From NCBI RefSeq assembly GCF_014200175.1, contig NZ_JACHBD010000011.1, forward strand, positions 186,001 through 250,000: a DNA stretch of 64,000 bases, read 5' to 3'. The position numbers were made by a program, and so were the translations under genes. Shown here in pieces: positions 8,316 through 17,244 of this stretch (position 1 is the stretch's first letter; every line of letters starts with the position of its first letter). The notes beneath the pieces are model-generated. The model saw nothing but the letters and a program-made list of their open reading frames with translations, searched no databases and was not told the origin of the DNA. The DNA comes from Rhizobium lentis. Its GTDB lineage: Bacteria > Pseudomonadota > Alphaproteobacteria > Rhizobiales > Rhizobiaceae.

Positions 8316-8338
8316 ATGGGCGTCGCGACGACGCCCAT
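8316..8338 (-). terminator. Rho-independent-like terminator after the DUF2934 gene
   Basis: A perfect 10-bp inverted repeat (ATGGGCGTCG / CGACGCCCAT) has a 3-base loop. Read on the minus strand it is followed by CGGCTTTTCTTTG. It lies about 30 bases beyond the stop of the DUF2934 gene. Confidence 0.7.
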
Positions 8339-8367
8339 TGATCGATGTGTTCGGTATATGCCGTGTT

Positions 8368-8637
8368 TCAGGACGCCGTCTTGCGGCTCGCAGTCCGCTT
8401 GGGCGCCGGCGTAACCACGCCGTTCGTCTTGGCGCCGGTTGCAACGCTCTTCGGGGCCGTTACGGCGCGTTTGGCCTTGGACTTAGCTTCCTTGCCGTTG
8501 GCAGCAGAGCCTTCAAGCGCTTCGCACTCGTGGCGTGCCTGTTCCCAATGAATGGAATCTCGCCCTGTCGGATAGCCCTCTTCTTCCCAGAGGGCGTATG
8601 CACGTTTCTTGATCCACTCTTCCCGAGTTTCTGCCAT
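8368..8637 (-). CDS. DUF2934 domain protein
   Basis: An 89-residue protein. The N-terminal half is the DUF2934 motif (REEWIKKRAYALWEEEGYPTG, then HWEQARHE). The C-terminal half is a Lys/Ala/Thr/Pro-rich basic tail. DUF2934 proteins are widespread in rhizobia, of unknown function, and many are induced by general stress. A perfect GGAAC-N16-CGTT promoter lies 34-58 bases upstream and a hairpin terminator lies downstream, so it forms a single-gene unit. Confidence 0.88.
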   Translation of the reverse strand: MAETREEWIKKRAYALWEEEGYPTGRDSIHWEQARHECEALEGSAANGKEAKSKAKRAVTAPKSVATGAKTNGVVTPAPKRTASRKTAS

Positions 8638-8670
8638 CGCTGATCTCCAGTCACATAATGCCGTCGTTCG

Positions 8671-8695
8671 AACGCGATACTGCCTGGATGGTTCC
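8671..8695 (-). promoter_or_regulatory. EcfG/RpoE2-type promoter for the DUF2934 gene
   Basis: On the minus strand GGAAC (8695-8691), 16 bases, CGTT (8674-8671). This is an exact consensus match. Confidence 0.75.
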
Positions 8696-8780
8696 AGAGG
8701 AGGGCCGCTGTTGCAAGTGAAAATCAGCCTACAACCCTAAATATTTTGCGTCGCAGCATATCAGGGTTGAGAATCGGCAT

Positions 8781-9422
8781 TCAACGAGACTGAAATTCCG
8801 CCGCCTTGTGCAGATCTGACACGAACGCCTGGCGCTGTCGGTGCTTCTCTTTCTCGTCACGGATGCGCAGCAGAAAGGAAGGATGGATGGTGACGAGAAC
8901 GGGCGGATGGTTCCTCGGCTGCAGGATATGGCCGCGCTCCGGCGTCAGTTTCGCCTTCGGTCCAAGCAGTGCGTAGAGCGCGCTTGCGCCCAGCGCCACG
9001 ACGAGCTTCGGCTGCAGGATGTCGAGCTCGGCGCCGAGCCACCAGGCGCACCGCCGAATCTCGCCGGCATTGGGTTTGGCATGCAGGCGCCGTTTGCCGC
9101 GCGGCGTGAACTTGAAGTGCTTGACCGCATTGGTGACGTAGCAGCGCTCGCGATCGAGACCGGCTTCTTCGAGACAGTGGTCGAGCAGATGGCCGGCAGG
9201 GCCGACAAAGGGCCTGCCGGTGATATCTTCCCGGTCACCCGGCTGCTCGCCGACAAGAACGATCTCGGCCTTGTCGGGGCCTTCGCCGAAAACGGTCTGC
9301 GTGGCGTTCCTGTAGAGGTCACAACGGGTGCAGCCTTCGGCCTGATGGCGCAGTTCGGCAATGCTGTCCGCATCCGCGATTTCGAGCGTCAAGGCGGGGC
9401 CGAGGTTTGCGGCGATATTCAT
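8781..9422 (-). CDS. udgX: UdgX-type uracil-DNA glycosylase
   Basis: Uracil-DNA glycosylase superfamily protein of the UdgX type. Known members excise uracil and stay covalently attached to the DNA through a His. Numbered from the ATG at 9422 (213 residues): GEQPGDRED at 58-66, GRPFVGPAG at 69-77, the UdgX-specific KRRLH loop at 110-114 with the reactive H114, and HPSFLLR at 180-186. C31 and C34, with later Cys, fit the family's 4Fe-4S cluster. The frame is open to 9551, but the 9422 start follows AGGAG/GAGG sites and gives the family's normal length; 9437 is an alternative. A weak GGAAC-N16-GATT pair (9474-9450) could be its promoter. It diverges from cls. Confidence 0.9.
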   Translation of the reverse strand: MNIAANLGPALTLEIADADSIAELRHQAEGCTRCDLYRNATQTVFGEGPDKAEIVLVGEQPGDREDITGRPFVGPAGHLLDHCLEEAGLDRERCYVTNAVKHFKFTPRGKRRLHAKPNAGEIRRCAWWLGAELDILQPKLVVALGASALYALLGPKAKLTPERGHILQPRNHPPVLVTIHPSFLLRIRDEKEKHRQRQAFVSDLHKAAEFQSR

Positions 9423-9587
9423 GATCGCGATCCTCATCTCCTTGGGATCAATCGCTCGCAACGGGGATTGTTCCCGCCGCCGAGCCGGCGCCGCCTGCGG
9501 AAGGATGGCAACGCGCGAGAAATTTCGCGCCATGGGAGAGAGCAGGCGCAATTGAACGCCGCCGTTTCGCGGCTATATTGGCCAGCG

Positions 9588-11051
9588 ATGTTCTATCTCC
9601 TGTCGACCTACTGGCCGCATATCCTCTTTGTCGTTTCGGTCGCCATGGGGGCCGCGGCGGCGATCCATGCCGCCATGACCAAGGAGGAAGTGCGCGCCGC
9701 GATCGGCTGGGTCGGCGTCATCATCCTGTCTCCGATCGTCGGCGCGCTGCTTTATGCGATTGCCGGCATCAACCGCATCCGCCGCAAATCGCTGAGCATT
9801 CGCCGCGACGCCTTGCTGCTTGCGCCCGGCATCGACGAGCTGGAGACGTTCGACGCCGAGGCCGAGACGGTGATCAGCCAGTTCGGCCGCCGCTTTGCGG
9901 CGCTGCAGACGCTGGGCGACCGGGTGACCCGCAACCCGCTGACCTCGGGCAATGCGATCGATATGCTGGAGACCGGCGACGAGGCCTATGCGGCGATGAA
10001 ATCAGCCGTCGACGAGGCGAGCCGCAGCATCCTGCTCGAAACCTATATTTTCGACCGCGACGCGATCGGGCTGCGCATCGCCGACGCGCTGATTGCGGCG
10101 GTCAAGCGCGGCGTTGCGGTGCGGGTGCTGATCGATGCCGTCGGCGCGCGTTATTCGGTGCCAAGCATTCTCGGTTATCTCAAGGAGGGCGGCGTCACCG
10201 TCGCCGTCTTCAACGGCAACGTCATTATGGGCTTGCGGCTGCCCTATGCGAATCTGCGCACCCACCGCAAGATCCTGATCGTCGACGGCCGTATTGCGCT
10301 GACGGGCGGAATGAATATCAGGGCGGGCTTCAGCGAGGAGGAGACGGGCGATAGCTTCGCCCATGATACGCATTTCAGCGTCACCGGCCCTGTCGTCGCC
10401 GACCTCTTCGACCTTGCCGCCGAAGACTGGCGTTTCACCACCGGAGAGCTGTTGAACGGCGAAGCCTGGCGCATCGAACCGCCGCAGCGCAACCCCGGCG
10501 ATCCCATCCTGATGCGCGTCGTCGCTTCCGGACCGGATCGCAGCGTCGAAACAAACCACAAGATGCTGATGGGCGCTTTTTCCGTCGCGCGGCAATCGAT
10601 CCGCATCATGTCGCCCTATTTCCTGCCGGATCGCGAACTGATCAGCGCCCTGGTGACGGCGGCGCGACGGGGCGTAGAAGTCGATATCGTGGTGCCTGAC
10701 GTCAACAATCTGATGCTGGTCGACCGGGCGATGACGGCGCAATTCGATCAGATCCTCAAGAACTATTGCCGCATCTGGCGCTCGACCGGCAGCTTCAGCC
10801 ACTCCAAGCTGCTGACGGTCGACGGCACCTGGGCCTATGTCGGCTCTTCCAATCTCGATCCGCGCTCGCTCAGGCTGAATTTCGAGGTTGATCTCGAGGT
10901 GCTGAACGAGGGCTTTGCCGCCGAGATCGACGAGCATATCGACGAAACCCTGAAATCGGCGACGCTGGTGACGCTGGAGGGCTTGCGCGCGCGGCCCTTT
11001 CCGGTCCGGCTGCTCGAGAAGGTGTTGTGGTTGGGGTCGCCCTATCTTTGA
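9588..11051 (+). CDS. cls: Cardiolipin synthase (phospholipase D family)
   Basis: Membrane enzyme that condenses phosphatidylglycerol molecules to cardiolipin, 487 residues. Two N-terminal membrane helices (about 1-25 and 35-60) precede two PLD domains. Each has the HxKx4D catalytic motif: H226/K228/D233 (HRKILIVDG) and H405/K407/D412 (HSKLLTVDG). The ATG at 9588 is chosen because it begins the membrane anchor; the upstream extension of the frame lies antisense to udgX. The next gene, an EEP-family phosphodiesterase, follows within 92 bases. These two are a common pair in rhizobia. Confidence 0.93.
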   Translation: MFYLLSTYWPHILFVVSVAMGAAAAIHAAMTKEEVRAAIGWVGVIILSPIVGALLYAIAGINRIRRKSLSIRRDALLLAPGIDELETFDAEAETVISQFGRRFAALQTLGDRVTRNPLTSGNAIDMLETGDEAYAAMKSAVDEASRSILLETYIFDRDAIGLRIADALIAAVKRGVAVRVLIDAVGARYSVPSILGYLKEGGVTVAVFNGNVIMGLRLPYANLRTHRKILIVDGRIALTGGMNIRAGFSEEETGDSFAHDTHFSVTGPVVADLFDLAAEDWRFTTGELLNGEAWRIEPPQRNPGDPILMRVVASGPDRSVETNHKMLMGAFSVARQSIRIMSPYFLPDRELISALVTAARRGVEVDIVVPDVNNLMLVDRAMTAQFDQILKNYCRIWRSTGSFSHSKLLTVDGTWAYVGSSNLDPRSLRLNFEVDLEVLNEGFAAEIDEHIDETLKSATLVTLEGLRARPFPVRLLEKVLWLGSPYL

Positions 11052-11143
11052 ACGATTTTTTATCTCGGACATGGCAAGTTCCGCTTGCCCGCCTATACTG
11101 CGGGTGAAGCGTTTTTGATCAACCAAACCAGTGCGCTCTTCCG

Positions 11144-11959
11144 ATGCACGCCAAAAAAGACAGCCTTCCCGCCAGCATTCTCGCCTCGATCAGGAGCCGG
11201 AAGAAGCGGCTCGACGCGGCCCAGTTGGAGGCAAGGCCGCGTAGCGCCGGAACGCTGATCGCCTCCTACAATGTGCACAAATGCGTCGGCACCGACCGCC
11301 GCTTCGACCCGGAGCGCACCAGCCGGGTGATCCATGAAATCGGCGCAGACGTGATCGCGCTACAGGAGGCCGATACGCGCTTCGGCGAGCGCACCGGCAT
11401 TCTCGATCTCGGCCGACTGGAGCGAGAGACGGGACTGATACCGGTGCCGGTTCCCGGCATGGCCAAGGCGCATGGCTGGCACGGCAATGTCGTGCTGTTC
11501 AAGAAGGGGCTGGTGCATGACGTGCATCAGATCAGGCTGCCGGGGCTGGAGCCGCGCGGCGCCCTTGTCGCCGAGATCGAGCTCGAAGAGGGCGGCGTGC
11601 TGCGCATCATTGCCGCGCATTTCGGCCTGCTGCGGCATAACAGAGCCCAGCAGGCCCGCACTTTGGTGGAACTGATAAAAGACCGCCACGAGATGCCGAC
11701 CATCCTTCTCGGCGACCTCAACGAATGGCGCCTCGGCGACCGCTCCTCGCTCAACACTTTCCAATCCGCCTTCGGAGAGCTGCCGCCCGCAGTCCCCAGC
11801 TTCCCTGCCGGCCTGCCGCTTCTGGCGCTCGACCGCATCATCGCCAACCGCAAGGGGATCATCACCGAAGTGGAAGCGCATGATACGCCGCTGGCGCGTA
11901 TTGCCTCGGATCATTTGCCGATCAAGGCGCTGGTCGATTTGAAATCAGTGGCCGATTAG
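11144..11959 (+). CDS. Endonuclease/exonuclease/phosphatase (EEP) family protein
   Basis: A 271-residue metal-dependent phosphodiesterase of the DNase I-like fold. Motifs: SYNVHKC (about 40-46) with the Asn ligand, LQEADTR (metal-binding Glu), GDLNEW (catalytic Asp/Asn) and the C-terminal SDHLPI (catalytic His). No signal peptide is seen, so it is probably cytoplasmic. Members next to cardiolipin synthase have been proposed to act on phospholipid head groups, but nuclease activity is equally compatible with the motifs. Confidence 0.88.
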   Translation: MHAKKDSLPASILASIRSRKKRLDAAQLEARPRSAGTLIASYNVHKCVGTDRRFDPERTSRVIHEIGADVIALQEADTRFGERTGILDLGRLERETGLIPVPVPGMAKAHGWHGNVVLFKKGLVHDVHQIRLPGLEPRGALVAEIELEEGGVLRIIAAHFGLLRHNRAQQARTLVELIKDRHEMPTILLGDLNEWRLGDRSSLNTFQSAFGELPPAVPSFPAGLPLLALDRIIANRKGIITEVEAHDTPLARIASDHLPIKALVDLKSVAD

Positions 11960-11964
11960 CACCT

Positions 11965-12291
11965 CTAAGCTGCTGTTCTGAAAGCTTCCGACGAATGTGA
12001 AGGGGCAACATTCTTGCCCACTGGAGCTGCCGTGCTGCAGCCGTTGCGGATGCGTCTGATGCGTCTGACACTTCTCCGATAACGGCCTCGACTGCTCAGG
12101 CGGTTCACACCAAGATCGAAAGCGGTCGTATTCCGCCAGCCAGTATCATCGATGATGATGCCGATCCGCTCGCCATTCAGCCACTGCGGCATGGTGCGGC
12201 TGTGCCAATGGCTCGAGAGTTGAGCAAAATTTTCCTCTGCTGGCAGCGAATCGCTATCGCCGGCTGACACGATGCCGCAAACAACAATCAA
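11965..12291 (-). CDS. Doubtful hypothetical protein
   Basis: A 108-residue frame starting with TTG. The middle (MPQWLNGERIGIIIDD and following, Arg-rich near RRSVRRIRRIR) has rhizobial codon use, but both ends look like non-coding sequence and there is no good ribosome site. It fills an otherwise empty 350-base gap between the EEP gene and yciB. It may be a fragment of a decayed gene. No family recognised. Confidence 0.22.
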   Translation of the reverse strand: MIVVCGIVSAGDSDSLPAEENFAQLSSHWHSRTMPQWLNGERIGIIIDDTGWRNTTAFDLGVNRLSSRGRYRRSVRRIRRIRNGCSTAAPVGKNVAPSHSSEAFRTAA

Positions 12292-12310
12292 TCGCGATCC
12301 CCAGAGAAGT

Positions 12311-12937
12311 TCATTTCTCCGCCACGGGCGGCGATTTTGCCTTCCAGCCTGTGGAGATCAGCAGGGCTTCACGCTCTTCGGCCGCCATGGCACGAAGCCG
12401 ATGCCGCACCGTGAGGCGTATGGCCACAAATCCGGCAATGCCTAAAACAGACTTTCCGACTATCCCGAAGATCGTCATGACCATAGCCCAGGTTGCCAGT
12501 ACACTGTTCAAGGCAAGATAGGCGTTCAGCGTGGCGGAAACAAACATCAGACCAGCCCATGCAAAGCCGACATAGGTGGCGACATCGGATGCGACTTCCC
12601 GGGAAATCGAAGGCAGGTAGCGGTTTATCCAGCCGGGTTTCAGCATGACGATGCCGACGATTGCGTAGATCGCAGTCGGCTTGAATAGCACGAAGCGCGG
12701 ACTGTCCGTCAGCACTGTGGCCGTCCCTGATGCGATCACCAGAAAAACACTCATCCACTCCATGACGTCTATCGGCTTTCGCCGGCCGAGTTGCAGCGCA
12801 ATCTGAATGACGCCAAGCAACATTCCGAAGCCGGCCGAAAGCGCAGCGTTGCGCGTAAAGGAAAACAGGATAAGGAAGAGCAGGCTCGAAGCCAGATCGC
12901 TGAGCAGCAATCTAGCCGTTTGCAGGAAAGCTTTCAT
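12311..12937 (-). CDS. YciB/IspZ-family inner membrane protein
   Basis: A 208-residue polytopic protein with about five to six hydrophobic helices and the family's conserved HKP/KP-type turns (RRKPIDVMEWMS, FKPTAIYAIVG, LKPGWINRYLP). YciB-family proteins affect cell-envelope integrity and septation. It is slightly divergent from the highly conserved chromosomal IspZ, so it may be a paralogue. It stands alone, and the C-terminal 35 residues are cytoplasmic and charged. Confidence 0.82.
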   Translation of the reverse strand: MKAFLQTARLLLSDLASSLLFLILFSFTRNAALSAGFGMLLGVIQIALQLGRRKPIDVMEWMSVFLVIASGTATVLTDSPRFVLFKPTAIYAIVGIVMLKPGWINRYLPSISREVASDVATYVGFAWAGLMFVSATLNAYLALNSVLATWAMVMTIFGIVGKSVLGIAGFVAIRLTVRHRLRAMAAEEREALLISTGWKAKSPPVAEK

Positions 12938-13213
12938 GAGACGCGGGCACCATCGGGACTGGTTCGGGCTCCGTAGAGCGAATGGCGGCCTCCATCAAGA
13001 GATTGGTGTGTGACTTGGCAGTGACGCGTTGCGATGTCGATAAGCTAAACTGAACCCCATGAGTTTGGCGAGTTAAGAGATGGATGGCGTGTCGATGTGA
13101 ACCGTCATTTACAGCGGGCGGCGCACACCGAGCTCACGCTGATGACGACGTGCAGCAGGCACTCATGATTTACATCTCAAAGCAAGTCACGGGTCTGCGA
13201 ATACACTCTGCCG

Positions 13214-15742
13214 TCATGCCGCGGCCTCGTAGCCTCTAGAAGCCGGGCTCTCAAGGCCTTCAAGCTGAAAGCGTGCGATCATCTCGGTAAGTGCGAGCGC
13301 CTCTGACGATAGCTGTTGCGTGGCGGCATTGGTCTCTTCTACCATCGCCGCATTTTGCTGCGTCATACGATCAATATCGTTCACCGACGCATTGATCGAA
13401 TGGAGTGTCGTCGCTTGGTCGCGGCTTGACGAGGCGATCAGTTCAATATGGCCGACGATGTGCACGATCTCGCTGGAAATCTCCATCAGCGCATCGCCAG
13501 TGCGGCCGACGAACTCGGAGCCTGACGCAACCTCTCGGACGGAATTGTTGATGAGCTCGCCGATTTCCTTGGCTGCGCGAGCCGATCGCTGCGCCAGCTC
13601 CCGCACTTCCTGCGCCACGACTGCAAAGCCCTTGCCGGCCTCACCCGCTCTCGCTGCTTCGACTCCCGCATTCAGGGCCAAGAGATTGGTCTGGAAAGCG
13701 ATGGAATCGATGGCGCTGACAATCTGCACGATTTTGCCCGACGCGTCCTCAATTCGTCCCATAGCCGATACTGCGTTTTGGACAACCGAAGCCGAGGCAT
13801 CGGCGCCCTGTTTGGCGCGCTGGACAAGCGCAAGCGCTGCTGCTGCCCGTCCTGAAGAGGTGTTGACGGCGGAAGAAATCTCCTCCACAGCCGCTGCGGT
13901 TTCCTCAAGGGCAGCCGCCTGCTTCTCCGTTCGACTGGCCAGGTCATCAACGGCTTCCGCCATCTGGCGGCCATTGTCGCTAAAGAGCGAAGACGTCTCC
14001 CGGATCTCGCAGAGCGTCTCTCTGAGGCCCGCCACCGACATGTTGAAATCGGTACGGATCCGGTCGAGTTCGGGGGCAAAGGGCGTATCGATCGCAAAAT
14101 TCAACTGCCCGCGCGACAGCCGCGTGAGACCTTCTGCCAGCGCCTCGATTGCGGCGTCAACCTGACTCTTGGCGCTACGCCGCTCGAGTTCGTTGTGGGC
14201 GCGCTCGGATTCCGCCTCACGACGCGCGATCTCGGCCTGTTGTTCCATTTCGACTTTCGACAGCGCATTTTGTTTGAAGATGGAAAGCGCACGGGCCATT
14301 TCCCCGATTTCGTCGCCCCGTGTCTCGCCGGTGATTGTGGTGTCGAGCCTTCCCTCTGCGATCTTGCGCATCGCTGCGGTAATCTGGGTGATAGGTCCCT
14401 TCAGGGTGAAGACCAGCGCGGCACCTGCGGCCATAGCAATCAGGATGCCGATTACAATCGCGCCGCCGGATATTCTATTGGCCTGTTGACGATCCTGCCC
14501 AGCATTTTCCTTCTGGGTCTCGGCGAATTGCGCAAGCAGGTTCCAGGTGTTGTCGATCTGCCCCGTGGCGCTGTCGAACTCGGCAAGCTTGCGCGCCGCC
14601 CCTTCGGAGAGCGCTGCCGCGTTCGCCGCAAGCAGATCGAGAACCGGTTGAGCCTTCTTCGGAATTTCGGCAAAAACGGGATCGTCGGTCACCACGCCGG
14701 CGAGACGGCCGAGCTCGGTCTGATACATGTAGATCGACTGCTGGACTTTTTTCACTCGCGCGTCGTCTGGTTTGCCGGCGAGTTCGGCGAAGCCGACGCG
14801 GATCTCATTATTGCTATTAACGATAGCACGCAGTTCGTTGCCGACATTCGTCGCCTGAGAAATATCCTTGTCCGACGCGGCAAGCGCGAGTACGGAGGTC
14901 CGCATCAGATCGTCGCCAATCGTCTTGAGACTGTCGCCAGTTGCAGCAAGATTGGCGATGGCGGTATCCGTTGTCGGGACATCCAAAGTGTCCGGCGACG
15001 CCTTCGAAGCGTTGGCGATGGCATCTACCGCAGCGGCATACTGCGTGGCGGGGGCTTGGCTGTCGGTCGCTATCGCAGGCGAAAGCTGCTCCCTTGCCTT
15101 CTGCAAATCGGGCGCATATTTGGCCAGAAGGCTAAGCTTGTCCGGAGGCGTTGCAGCGTTCGTATAATCATTGCGAAATTTTGTCGCAACACTGGCGGCC
15201 GCAATGATGGAGACGGCGTTGCTGAGGCCGCTCTTGTTGGCATTCTCCATCTTTTTCGCACTGGCCATCAGCATGAACGAGCGCTTGCCAACCTGCCCTT
15301 GCAGGTCAAGAAGTGCCGCCGAAGCAGCGTCCACGTCACTGAGAATTTTCTGCTGTCCCGTTTCGATTTGCCAGATCGCTTCGATCTTTTGCGGGATGAT
15401 TTGCGACTGGTCGAGCGCCCGGTCGAGAAGCCCCACATCGGTCGTCGGCCTTAAAGTTTCGATCGTCCGGTTCAGGTTTGCCAATTGCTCTCGGGCGTCC
15501 GCAAGCGCGGTGTCACGAGCTTCCAGCGACGGCTTCATCAGAAAGCCGGTCATGCTTGAAGAAACATGTTTGAACCCGTTCAGAGACTGCAAAACATGGT
15601 TGGAGATCTCCATCCGCCCTTCGAGAAGGCTCGACGCGTAGTATCCCGTCAATCCTACTGCGCATAGGCTGATGACGAATGGCGCCAAGAGCGCGAGCAC
15701 CTTCGTCTGAATGCGAGCCCGCGACATCAAACCATGTACCAT
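13214..15742 (-). CDS. Methyl-accepting chemotaxis protein
   Basis: Transmembrane chemoreceptor of 842 residues. A short N-terminal tail and TM1 (about 15-40) are followed by a very long periplasmic helical region (about 40-420), which is much longer than a four-helix-bundle sensor and probably a double bundle. TM2 is at about 430-450 with a HAMP domain after it, then a second HAMP-like segment (about 540-590), and the MA signalling domain with the family hairpin tip (about 700-740, near SIAFQTNLLALNAG). There is no CheR-docking pentapeptide at the C-terminus. No che genes are adjacent, so it must work with remote Che clusters. Ligand unknown. Confidence 0.93.
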   Translation of the reverse strand: MVHGLMSRARIQTKVLALLAPFVISLCAVGLTGYYASSLLEGRMEISNHVLQSLNGFKHVSSSMTGFLMKPSLEARDTALADAREQLANLNRTIETLRPTTDVGLLDRALDQSQIIPQKIEAIWQIETGQQKILSDVDAASAALLDLQGQVGKRSFMLMASAKKMENANKSGLSNAVSIIAAASVATKFRNDYTNAATPPDKLSLLAKYAPDLQKAREQLSPAIATDSQAPATQYAAAVDAIANASKASPDTLDVPTTDTAIANLAATGDSLKTIGDDLMRTSVLALAASDKDISQATNVGNELRAIVNSNNEIRVGFAELAGKPDDARVKKVQQSIYMYQTELGRLAGVVTDDPVFAEIPKKAQPVLDLLAANAAALSEGAARKLAEFDSATGQIDNTWNLLAQFAETQKENAGQDRQQANRISGGAIVIGILIAMAAGAALVFTLKGPITQITAAMRKIAEGRLDTTITGETRGDEIGEMARALSIFKQNALSKVEMEQQAEIARREAESERAHNELERRSAKSQVDAAIEALAEGLTRLSRGQLNFAIDTPFAPELDRIRTDFNMSVAGLRETLCEIRETSSLFSDNGRQMAEAVDDLASRTEKQAAALEETAAAVEEISSAVNTSSGRAAAALALVQRAKQGADASASVVQNAVSAMGRIEDASGKIVQIVSAIDSIAFQTNLLALNAGVEAARAGEAGKGFAVVAQEVRELAQRSARAAKEIGELINNSVREVASGSEFVGRTGDALMEISSEIVHIVGHIELIASSSRDQATTLHSINASVNDIDRMTQQNAAMVEETNAATQQLSSEALALTEMIARFQLEGLESPASRGYEAAA

Positions 15743-15958
15743 AAATCCACCCCCAAATTTGAAGGTAAAGCTGCCATCCTTTTCTTAAGGACCGATGAAG
15801 GGACTAGCCGTCCCCTGGTCGCCGCCGCGCAGAACAACAGCGGCGGAATCGCCAAACGGAGGCTGCCGAATTTCGGGCGTCATTTCGGCATCGCGATGGC
15901 CATGACATGCATCGGCTTCAGACGAGGAAGCAAGCCCAGGCGAGCCGCAAGGCCAGGA

Positions 15959-16990
15959 CTACGTGATCGCGAGACGTGGAAGCGAAAGCCGAATCAATAA
16001 TCCACCGGGCGTCCATGACCGCTCGATATGGATGTCAAGGCTTTGCGCTATCTTTTGCTCGAGGATGCTTCCAAAGCCGGAAGTGGGCTGGGTCGGATCT
16101 GCATCTATCGGGCCGTGCGCCTCAAGCCAAACCAACTCGATAGCGTCCGGTGAGATGGTCAACGTGATATCGACGGTCCCGTCGCCAACGGAGAGCGCTC
16201 CGTACTTCGCAGCGTTCGTTGCGAGCTCGTGAAACAGGAGCGCGAGATTGGTGATCTTCGCACGGGTTACCTCGACGTCATCCCCATGCAGCGTCCACTG
16301 CCGGTGGTCGTCGTGCCCGTAGGGCGCAAGGATATTCGAGAGAAGCTGAAACAGCGTGGCTGGAGGATCCTCAACGGACCGGCCGGCAAGGCTTGGCAAC
16401 GTTATCTCGTGCGCGCGTGCCAAAGCCATGAGCCTATCCTTCATGCTGGAGGCGAGATCGCTCGCCGTAACCGCGTTTCGGGCTGCGAGGGTGATAATGC
16501 TGGCGACAACCGCAAAAAGGTTTTTTATTCGGTGATGCATCTCCCGAAGGAGCATTTCCCGGTGCTCGGCTTCCCGCCTGCGCTCCGAGATGTCGCGAGC
16601 GATTTTCGATGCTCCGATAATTGTGCCGCTGTCGTCTCTGATGGGGGAGATTGTCAAAGAGATGTCGATCAGGTTGCCGTCCTTGCGACGTCGTACCGTT
16701 TCAAAGTGATCGACGCGTTCACCGGCTTGAATGCGCGCGAGAATGGCAGGTTCTTCATCAAGACGATCCGCCGGGATGACGATGGTGATGGGCTGGCCGA
16801 CTGCTTCGTCCGCGGTATATCCGAAGATTCGCTCGGCACCCTTGTTCCACGTAGTGATGATGCCGGACAAGCTCTTGCTGACAATGGCATCGTCTGACGA
16901 TTCGACAATGGCTGCGAGAAAGGCCGCGGCATCATAAGCTGCCGGTACAGCCTCGGCGGTTGCTTGTCTTTCTTGATCACCCAAACCCAT
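15959..16990 (-). CDS. PAS-HWE sensor histidine kinase, orphan
   Basis: Soluble sensor kinase, 343 residues from the ATG at 16990, which has a GAGG site 8 bases upstream; the longer frame to 17050 lacks one. A PAS domain (about 22-135, with WNKGAERIFGYTADEA) is followed by an HWE-type dimerisation domain with phospho-acceptor H153 in EMHHRIKN and an ATPase domain with HELATNAAKYGAL and the family-specific LVWLE. There is no transmembrane segment and no adjacent response regulator. HWE/HisKA2 kinases of this kind feed PhyR and the general stress response in several alphaproteobacteria, but here the partner is not in view. No PAS Cys typical of LOV photosensors (GRNCRFL motif) is present. Confidence 0.9.
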   Translation of the reverse strand: MGLGDQERQATAEAVPAAYDAAAFLAAIVESSDDAIVSKSLSGIITTWNKGAERIFGYTADEAVGQPITIVIPADRLDEEPAILARIQAGERVDHFETVRRRKDGNLIDISLTISPIRDDSGTIIGASKIARDISERRREAEHREMLLREMHHRIKNLFAVVASIITLAARNAVTASDLASSMKDRLMALARAHEITLPSLAGRSVEDPPATLFQLLSNILAPYGHDDHRQWTLHGDDVEVTRAKITNLALLFHELATNAAKYGALSVGDGTVDITLTISPDAIELVWLEAHGPIDADPTQPTSGFGSILEQKIAQSLDIHIERSWTPGGLLIRLSLPRLAIT

Positions 16991-17244
16991 TGTGGTCGCC
17001 TCAGTTGTATGCCTGAAAAAGCGAACTCTCGCAGCCGCAATTTGGAGCATATCGTATCATCATTTCAACTCGAAGTGCTTTCATCAAACGCAACAGATGC
17101 CTTGGTGCCGTCACAAGTTTTGAAGCGCTAAGCCGCAGCTTTAGCGCGCAAATTTACCTAAGTGATGATCGTCTGAAAGGTCGAATCAGCAACCAAGCCG
17201 TCAATCTCACCTGATGCTGCGATTCTCGAGGGCCCGACCTCCAC

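Noticed and set aside
9450..9474. Possible stress promoter for udgX (GGAAC-N16-GATT)
   Set aside because: The -10 part matches poorly; mentioned in the udgX entry but not listed as a promoter.
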